Shown here: positions 5,939-10,083 of the stretch, one piece after another
Layout: each line of letters opens with the position of its first letter
Numbering within the stretch: position 1 is the first letter of the stretch
Assembly (NCBI GenBank): GCA_964577195.1
Contig: CAZNYF010000109.1
Span: 1-10,083 of the forward strand
Length of the DNA stretch: 10,083 nucleotides
Reading direction: 5' to 3'
Source of the DNA: HyVt-560 sp964577195
GTDB taxonomy: Bacteria > Pseudomonadota > Gammaproteobacteria > UWMA-0217
Notes under the pieces: generated by a model
The model's input: the letters and a program-made list of their open reading frames with translations, nothing else
Databases searched by the model: none
What the model was told of the DNA's origin: nothing
Made by a program: the position numbers and the translations under genes

Positions 5939-7090
5939 ATGCATCTATCCAGCGAGACGCACAATTCTGCTTCGTTCTATCACCGACTAGATCCAATTTG
6001 CCAAGCAGGACTAGCCACCAGCCTCAATCCAAATTCTAATGCATTTGATCTCCAGCTCATGGACAAAAATTGGCATTCCTGTAGTGAGTTCTATCCTACT
6101 GAGGCTCTGACCAGCACAGCTATCTGCCTGATCGGGATTTCACGTAGCGAGCTTGATCCGACTCTGCTTGGCATGTCACCACAAAAAAGCCTTGATGCCA
6201 CTTACGATCTGATTCGCAAGACCAAATATCGGGGTGGTTTTGGCCTGGTATTGTGGGCAAATGCAGTCAACAACGGACTCGATCTCGATACCTTGCAATT
6301 TCGTTGCGGCGTTTCACTGGATAAATTCAACAAACTACTCGCATCATTAACCACCATGGAAGTTGCATGGTTAGTCAGCGGTCTGGCGCATCAGTTCAAG
6401 CGTAGCGGTGGCGACAGCACACTCCAACTCCTTAACCAGGGTGTTGCCGAATTGATCAACAAACGTTTCCAGCCAGCCACATCTACCGTTTGCCACGCCG
6501 GCGCAAAACCCAGTGCATCACATGCATTGCGTCGTTGGATCGCCAACTTTGCAGATCAGATTTACAGCATCCAGGCATTGGCCTTTGCTGCAAAAGTCAC
6601 CCAGAACACCGATGCTTTGGAAGTTGCCGAAAAGATTGCCGACAAAATGGTGGAGCTTCAAGGCGACAAAGGTCAATGGTGGTGGCACTACGATTCTCGC
6701 AAAGGTACCGTCCCCCAAGGTTATTCCGTCTACTCCGTCCACCAGCACGGCATGGCACCAATGGCACTTTCCGCAGTCACCGCAGCCGGTGGTAAAGATT
6801 ATTCGGAAGCGCAAGCAAAAAGCCGTCAATGGTTCGACAACAACGAACTGAGCGCAAAGCTTATTGATGATGAGTACAAAACCATTTGGAGAAGCATCGA
6901 GTACTCCGAAACTCGCCTGAATGATGTCACTCGTAAAGCTCGATCACTGTTTGGCATCGCGCAAAACCCCGCCGCCGAGAATGCACCGGAACTGGCAGTG
7001 AATTACGAAACCAGACCCTATGAATGGGCGTGGTGCCAATACGCAGGCGCCATAGAAAAAGGAACCGATCCAGCCTTGCATATCGTTTAA
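5939..7090 (+). CDS. Unrecognised alpha-helical protein paired with GT26
   Basis: I do not recognise this 383-residue protein with confidence. It has no signal peptide or membrane segment and is rich in predicted amphipathic helices. Conspicuous segments are KYRGGFGLVLWANAV (96-110), FADQIYSIQALAFAAKV (204-220), the aromatic GQWWWHYD (245-252) followed by GYSVYSVHQHGMAPMAL (261-277), and an acidic-aromatic end, YETRPYEWAW (356-365). Helix pairs with a Trp/His-rich cleft suggest an (alpha/alpha) toroid like those of some glycan-acting or terpenoid-cyclase-like enzymes, but this is only an impression. The ATG at 5939 has a strong AAGGAG seven bases upstream. The next gene starts 11 nt after the stop, so both belong to one operon, hinting at a role in building or modifying a glycan. 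His269, His186 and the Trp cluster are candidate site residues. Confidence 0.75.
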   Translation: MHLSSETHNSASFYHRLDPICQAGLATSLNPNSNAFDLQLMDKNWHSCSEFYPTEALTSTAICLIGISRSELDPTLLGMSPQKSLDATYDLIRKTKYRGGFGLVLWANAVNNGLDLDTLQFRCGVSLDKFNKLLASLTTMEVAWLVSGLAHQFKRSGGDSTLQLLNQGVAELINKRFQPATSTVCHAGAKPSASHALRRWIANFADQIYSIQALAFAAKVTQNTDALEVAEKIADKMVELQGDKGQWWWHYDSRKGTVPQGYSVYSVHQHGMAPMALSAVTAAGGKDYSEAQAKSRQWFDNNELSAKLIDDEYKTIWRSIEYSETRLNDVTRKARSLFGIAQNPAAENAPELAVNYETRPYEWAWCQYAGAIEKGTDPALHIV

Positions 7091-7101
7091 CGGAGTTAGC
7101 T

Positions 7102-7887
7102 ATGAGTACAGTTAACTTTATGGATTCGTGCTTCAATACACATGACATGCACAAGTCCATCAATACCATTATTGATTGGTGTCAGGATGATCAACCGGCT
7201 AAAACCATAATCACTCTCAATGCGGGGCTGCTGATGGCAATGAAAAATAATCCCGCACTACAACAGGCGTGTGCTAATGGCGCTCTGACGCTGGCAGATG
7301 GCAAACCCATTGTGCTTGCATCAAAACTGCTCGGAGATGCTATTCCTCATCGTGTTGCTGGTGTTGATCTTATGACCAACACTCTAGAAGCCGGCAGCAA
7401 TACTGGCATTAGCGTCTACTTTCTTGGCGCAAAACAGGAGATCATCGAGAAGCTGACCGATCTCTGTGAAAAACGTTACCCTGGCCTTAAAATAGCCGGC
7501 AGTCGAAACGGCTATTTCTCAGAATCAGATCATCCACAAATCATTAAAGAAATAGCACAAAGTCAGGCCGATATTCTTTATATCGGTATGCCATCCCCGT
7601 TTAAAGAAATCTGGGGTGAACAGTATCGAGATCAGTTGGGAGTCAAAATCATCTTTGGTGTTGGCGGCAGCTTCGATGTGCTCGCTGGCTCGGTCAAACG
7701 CGCCCCAATATGGCTACAGGAACTATGCCTTGAATGGGCATGGCGATTAGCCATGGAACCACGCAAAATGTGGAAACGTTATTTGATCACCAATACACAA
7801 TTCTTAGCACAACTCACTGGATTGCTGACACGAAGATATATTACTCAACGCCATACCAGTGCCGATATAAAAATCGGCAGCCGTTAG
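7102..7887 (+). CDS. WecG/TagA/CpsF family glycosyltransferase (GT26)
   Basis: This 261-residue enzyme is a GT26 glycosyltransferase, expected to add a sugar from a nucleotide donor to an undecaprenyl-linked lipid precursor at the inner face of the membrane. Visible landmarks are ITLNAGLL (37-44), LADGKPIVLASKLLG (65-79; Asp66 aligns with the catalytic Asp of TagA), RVAGVDLM (84-91), VYFLGAKQ (105-112), YPGLKIAGSRNGYF (126-139), IFGVGGSFDVLAG (184-196), KRAPIWLQ (199-206) and EWAWRLAMEPRKMWKRY (211-227). The usual PKQE motif reads PSPFKE (164-169), as in an exopolysaccharide-associated branch. The Arg/Lys-rich C terminus would favour membrane contact. The ATG at 7102 with GGAG six bases upstream is preferred over an in-frame extension to 7024 that overlaps the previous gene. 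Donor and acceptor are unknown, so no gene symbol is given. Confidence 0.88.
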   Translation: MSTVNFMDSCFNTHDMHKSINTIIDWCQDDQPAKTIITLNAGLLMAMKNNPALQQACANGALTLADGKPIVLASKLLGDAIPHRVAGVDLMTNTLEAGSNTGISVYFLGAKQEIIEKLTDLCEKRYPGLKIAGSRNGYFSESDHPQIIKEIAQSQADILYIGMPSPFKEIWGEQYRDQLGVKIIFGVGGSFDVLAGSVKRAPIWLQELCLEWAWRLAMEPRKMWKRYLITNTQFLAQLTGLLTRRYITQRHTSADIKIGSR

Positions 7888-7894
7888 CCTCATC

Positions 7895-7923
7895 CCGTAG
7901 AAGCGCCAACCGCGCTTCTACGG
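7895..7923 (+). terminator. Strong 12-bp hairpin after the GT26 gene
   Basis: CCGTAGAAGCGC (7895-7906) and GCGCTTCTACGG (7912-7923) are perfect complements with a 5-nt CAACC loop, beginning 7 nt after the stop codon. The following bases TCGGTCTATT are only modestly T-rich. It is probably a terminator or a 3'-end stabiliser. The GTAG...CTAC flanks and GC core also recall REP-like intergenic repeats, although only one copy is seen in the window. Confidence 0.5.
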
Positions 7924-7985
7924 TCGGTCTATTGACGTATCCTTTCACGCCCAACTAAGGTTTTTAGGTTCAAAACAAAATCCAC

Positions 7986-8011
7986 GCAATCAAATCCTTG
8001 TTTCAATCGTC
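7986..8011 (+). promoter_or_regulatory. Possible ECF-sigma promoter of the buf operon
   Basis: GCAATC (7986-7991) and CGTC (8008-8011) are 16 nt apart, similar in layout to many ECF promoters (an AAC-type -35 with a CGTC -10). bufA-type operons are often under ECF sigma control. Transcription would begin near 8018. The match is weak. The perfect TATAAT at 8045-8050 is too close to the start codon to leave an intact ribosome binding site. Confidence 0.2.
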
Positions 8012-8020
8012 ATTAGAATT

Positions 8021-8045
8021 GAGTCTGAACTGACTCTCCTTTTTT
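8021..8045 (+). promoter_or_regulatory. Leader stem-loop and T-tract before bufA
   Basis: GAGTC (8021-8025) and GACTC (8032-8036) form a 5-bp stem with a 6-nt loop, followed three bases later by six T residues (8040-8045). It lies 20-45 nt upstream of the bufA ATG. It could be a weak attenuator or a dyad operator; the short stem makes either uncertain. Confidence 0.25.
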
Positions 8046-8065
8046 ATAATATTTTGGAGCATCCA

Positions 8066-8356
8066 ATGACGAAACGAAATAACTTGGTAAAATCAACGAC
8101 TGCCAGCATTCTAGCGCTTGGCGCTGCAATGGCTGTAACGACTGCACAAGCTGTGCCTGACCAACCTACTTCTTGGGAAAAATGTGCCGGCATTGCTGCG
8201 GCAGGACAAAACGACTGTGGTTCTCTCGACGGCAAGCACAAATGCGCCAGCCAGGCAGAACATGCCAATATGGATACCGAATGGGTTTATGTTCCCGCCG
8301 GTACCTGCACCAAAATCACCGGTGGCGTAGTCGCTGCCACCAAACCCGCTAAATAG
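8066..8356 (+). CDS. bufA: BufA-type bufferin precursor (DUF2282)
   Basis: This 96-residue protein is the precursor of a bufferin, a copper-binding ribosomally made and modified peptide. A Sec-type signal peptide spans 1-29 (basic start, Ala/Thr-rich core, cleavage after AQA), giving a mature product of about 67 residues. Four cysteines at 40, 51, 60 and 81 lie in the DUF2282 pattern: WEKC, GQNDC, HKCASQ and EWVYVPAGTC, ending near a GG pair. In studied members, core cysteines are converted to 5-thiooxazoles by the DUF692 enzyme; which ones are modified here is not readable from the sequence. The ATG at 8066 is chosen because GGAG lies six bases upstream; an in-frame TTG at 8054 overlaps that site. 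The stop overlaps the bufB start (TAGTG). Mature BufA would act in the periplasm against copper stress. Confidence 0.9.
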   Translation: MTKRNNLVKSTTASILALGAAMAVTTAQAVPDQPTSWEKCAGIAAAGQNDCGSLDGKHKCASQAEHANMDTEWVYVPAGTCTKITGGVVAATKPAK

Positions 8357-9237
8357 TGATCAGCAATCTGGAATCCCACTCTTCGGAGTGGGTTCCGTCC
8401 CTAATTAACAGTGTCGGCATCGGGCTGCGAATGCAACACATGGAAGAAGTGCTACTCCAGCGCCCCGCGGTACCCTGGTTTGAAATATTGGCGGACAATC
8501 ATATCGCACAAGGCGGTATTATCCCGCGGCAGCTTGATTTAATTCGCTGTAACTATCCGATAACACTGCACAGTGTTGGCATGTCGATAGCCGGTTCTGA
8601 TCCGCTTGATTTTAATTATCTAAACTCACTCCGCCAACTCTATCAGGATTTTGAAGTGGCCTGGATTTCGGATCATCTCTGCTTCTCGCAGCATCATCAG
8701 CACCAATTCCACGATCTCCTTCCTTTCCCATACACTGAAGAATCGTTACACCACGTGGCTCAAAGGGTTGAGCAAATACAAGACTACTTTGCGGCACCCA
8801 TACTTATTGAGAATGTTTCCAGCTATCTCACTTTTAATCAGTCAAGTTTGTCAGAAGCCGAATTTATGGTTCAGTTGTGCGACAAGACCGGATGCAAAGT
8901 TTTACTCGACGTGAATAATATTTACGTCAATGCATTTAACAATGGCGCACCTTCTGATGAATGGTTAACCACGTTCAATAAACAATCGATTGGTGAAGTT
9001 CACTTAGCTGGCTACGAAGATAAAGGTGAATATTTGCTGGATGCACATAACAATCTAATTTCCGATGAAGTCTGGAAGCTTTACCAATCCGTAGTAGAAA
9101 CTTACGGCAATATCCCTACGCTTATCGAGTGGGACAACGATATTCCAGAATTCACTACACTACAATCCGAGGCTAATAAAGCGGAAGTCATTCGCTCCAA
9201 GTACTGTAGTGAGGCAAAGTCTTATGCCGCTATCTGA
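8356..9237 (+). CDS. bufB: BufB, DUF692/MNIO bufferin-modifying enzyme
   Basis: This 293-residue TIM-barrel protein is a multinuclear non-heme iron oxidase (MNIO, DUF692), which oxidises cysteines of the BufA precursor in the cytoplasm. The conserved segments appear in order: GIGLRMQH (21-28), WFEILADNH (41-49), LHSVGMS (71-77), WISDHLCF (103-110), LLPFPYTEE (121-129), IENVSSYL (151-158), LLDVNNIYVNAFN (183-195), EVHLAGYED (214-222), LLDAHN (227-232) and LIEWDNDIP (256-264). Likely iron ligands are among His72, Asp106/His107, Glu152, Asp185/Asn187, His216, His231 and Glu258. No expected residue seems lost. The GTG at 8356 overlaps the bufA stop and has no strong ribosome binding site, so translation is probably coupled. 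The next possible start, Met26, would remove the first barrel strand. A hairpin lies within codons 5-14. Confidence 0.93.
   Translation: MISNLESHSSEWVPSLINSVGIGLRMQHMEEVLLQRPAVPWFEILADNHIAQGGIIPRQLDLIRCNYPITLHSVGMSIAGSDPLDFNYLNSLRQLYQDFEVAWISDHLCFSQHHQHQFHDLLPFPYTEESLHHVAQRVEQIQDYFAAPILIENVSSYLTFNQSSLSEAEFMVQLCDKTGCKVLLDVNNIYVNAFNNGAPSDEWLTTFNKQSIGEVHLAGYEDKGEYLLDAHNNLISDEVWKLYQSVVETYGNIPTLIEWDNDIPEFTTLQSEANKAEVIRSKYCSEAKSYAAI
8370..8396 (+). promoter_or_regulatory. cUUCGg hairpin at the bufA/bufB junction
   Basis: CCCACTC (8375-8381) and GAGTGGG (8386-8392) pair perfectly around the loop TTCG (8382-8385), closed by a C-G pair: the very stable cUUCGg RNA tetraloop. GGAA (8370-8373) and TTCC (8393-8396) extend the stem by four pairs past one bulged T. 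It begins 14 nt after the first base of the GTG start of bufB. No T-run follows, so it is not a standard terminator. It may protect the bufA message or slow bufB translation. Confidence 0.6.
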
Positions 9238-10083
9238 AACGCTCACCAACTTTACGCTCGCATTAAACCCGCATTGCCCGGACGATCAACTCACTGCTTT
9301 TAAAAAACACATTAGAGCAAAAAATGATCAGCAAGCGGCTGCAAAACTAGCTATCTATCGACATAGTATCAGCCACTCACATGTAGCCACGCTCATATCA
9401 ATATTCCCTGTTTGTGCCGCCATTGTCGGTGATGATTTATTTGCTCGGTGGGGAAGAAACTATTTTTGGAACAGCACTTCAAGTCATCAAGATCTCAATA
9501 ATTATGGTGACTCATTTCCAGAATTTTTAACACAGCAGATTATTTCTGCAGCCAATTTAGATGAATTTCATTATCTGCCAAACCTCGCAAAACTGGAGTA
9601 TTCTTGGAATCAGGCATTGTTTTGCGCTGATGATCCGATCTTTGATTTTGAGCAATTCAAACAGCATTCATCTACAACTGAAAATATACAGTTTCAAGTG
9701 AGTAGCAGTGTATTTCTTATGCAATCGAACTATCCGGTTTTTGAGATATTTAAGTCACAGCGTAATGGCAGCCTCTGCTCATCCATCGCTGCCATTGAAG
9801 AAGCAGAAATGATTTGTATCTCACGCCCAGAATTAACGCCTCAGGCAACCATTATTTCCAGGCAACAATATGCCTTGCTCAAAGCTTGCCAGCAGGGACT
9901 TACACTGGGAGAAATTGAATCCAGCCCAGACATTTCCATGACTTTACTGCTTCTACCAAAACTCATCGAGGAAAAGAAAATCATCGGCTTCAGTATCAAA
10001 GACCCTTCCTTTAGCCTAGAAAAATCAGTTGGATCGCGAAAGTCCACGCAAGCTATTGGCGCACCTGGCAAACCAGAAAAAGC
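9224..10083 (+). CDS. bufC: BufC, DUF2063 partner protein (3' end outside window)
   Basis: This gene is cut by the window end after 286 codons without a stop. The protein begins with the DUF2063 putative DNA-binding-domain region, which in this setting serves as a partner of the MNIO enzyme rather than a DNA binder. Its signature is visible: AIYRHSISHSHVATLISIFP (43-62), VGDDLFARWGRNYFW (68-82), LNNYGDSFPEFL (91-102) and LPNLAKLEYSWNQALFCADD (118-137). The C-terminal half (about 150-256) resembles the second domain of BufC-like proteins (RPELTPQATIISRQQYALLKA, in two parts 201-210 and 211-221). The ATG at 9224 has GAGG about nine bases upstream and overlaps bufB by 14 nt. In characterised systems the partner supports precursor recognition by the MNIO. 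The protein is already longer than many relatives, so the stop is probably close. Confidence 0.88.
   Translation, partial: MPLSETLTNFTLALNPHCPDDQLTAFKKHIRAKNDQQAAAKLAIYRHSISHSHVATLISIFPVCAAIVGDDLFARWGRNYFWNSTSSHQDLNNYGDSFPEFLTQQIISAANLDEFHYLPNLAKLEYSWNQALFCADDPIFDFEQFKQHSSTTENIQFQVSSSVFLMQSNYPVFEIFKSQRNGSLCSSIAAIEEAEMICISRPELTPQATIISRQQYALLKACQQGLTLGEIESSPDISMTLLLLPKLIEEKKIIGFSIKDPSFSLEKSVGSRKSTQAIGAPGKPEK

Noticed and set aside
6490..6851. Plus-strand frames of 101 and 112 codons and a 103-codon minus-strand frame inside the helical protein gene
   Set aside because: They overlap one another and the main 383-codon gene, which has the strong ribosome binding site. Their compositions (Arg/His/Pro-rich) are typical of off-frame translation.
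7024..7101. N-terminal extension of the GT26 gene to 7024
   Set aside because: It would overlap the previous gene by 67 nt, is very Arg-rich, and ignores the ATG at 7102 with a good GGAG six bases upstream.
8612..8797. A 61-codon minus-strand frame inside bufB
   Set aside because: It is antisense to conserved MNIO motifs and has no independent support.

Overview
The window looks like chromosomal DNA from a gammaproteobacterium of moderate GC content. The main reason is gene order: glutaredoxin, YibN-type rhodanese, EnvC, CtpA and YibQ lie together, as in the grxC-yibN-gpmI-envC-(ctpA)-yibQ neighbourhood of Escherichia and Pseudomonas. I cannot name a genus. No tRNA, rRNA, CRISPR array, transposase or insertion sequence is visible.

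Layout. (1) Positions 1-177 hold no gene I can support. (2) Positions 178-1369, minus strand: an ArsR-family repressor, a membrane-anchored single-domain rhodanese and a dithiol glutaredoxin, read in that order. The repressor has the two cysteines, 66 residues apart, of the persulfide sensors SqrR/BigR, so this looks like a small sulfane-sulfur/thiol redox module. It occupies the place where gpmI would be expected. (3) Positions 1673-5751, plus strand: envC-like amidase activator, S41 protease ctpA, yibQ-like divergent polysaccharide deacetylase and a DJ-1/YajL-family gene. The first three are cell-envelope and cell-division functions. yibQ and the DJ-1 gene overlap by 55 nt. A clean dyad lies just downstream of the -10 candidate of ctpA. 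(4) Positions 5939-7887, plus strand: a two-gene unit of an unrecognised soluble alpha-helical protein (perhaps an alpha/alpha toroid) and a WecG/TagA/CpsF (GT26) glycosyltransferase, followed by a strong 12-bp hairpin. (5) Positions 8066-10083, plus strand: a bufferin (copper-binding RiPP) operon, with bufA (DUF2282 precursor with signal peptide and four Cys), bufB (DUF692/MNIO modifying enzyme) and bufC (DUF2063 partner, cut by the window end).

How the parts work together. In the buf operon, BufB with BufC is expected to modify cysteines of the BufA precursor, which is then exported and binds copper. bufA and bufB overlap by one base (TAGTG), and a hairpin with a cUUCGg tetraloop lies in the first codons of bufB. 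That hairpin is a plausible device for making more precursor than enzyme. EnvC, CtpA and YibQ probably act together in periplasmic murein remodelling. The ArsR, rhodanese and glutaredoxin probably sense and handle persulfides.

The systems here belong to known families. The least understood parts are the helical protein paired with the GT26 enzyme, and several cis-acting structures: the dyad at ctpA, the stem over the yibQ start, the UUCG hairpin in bufB and the leader of bufA. All functional calls come from motif recognition by eye, without database searches.
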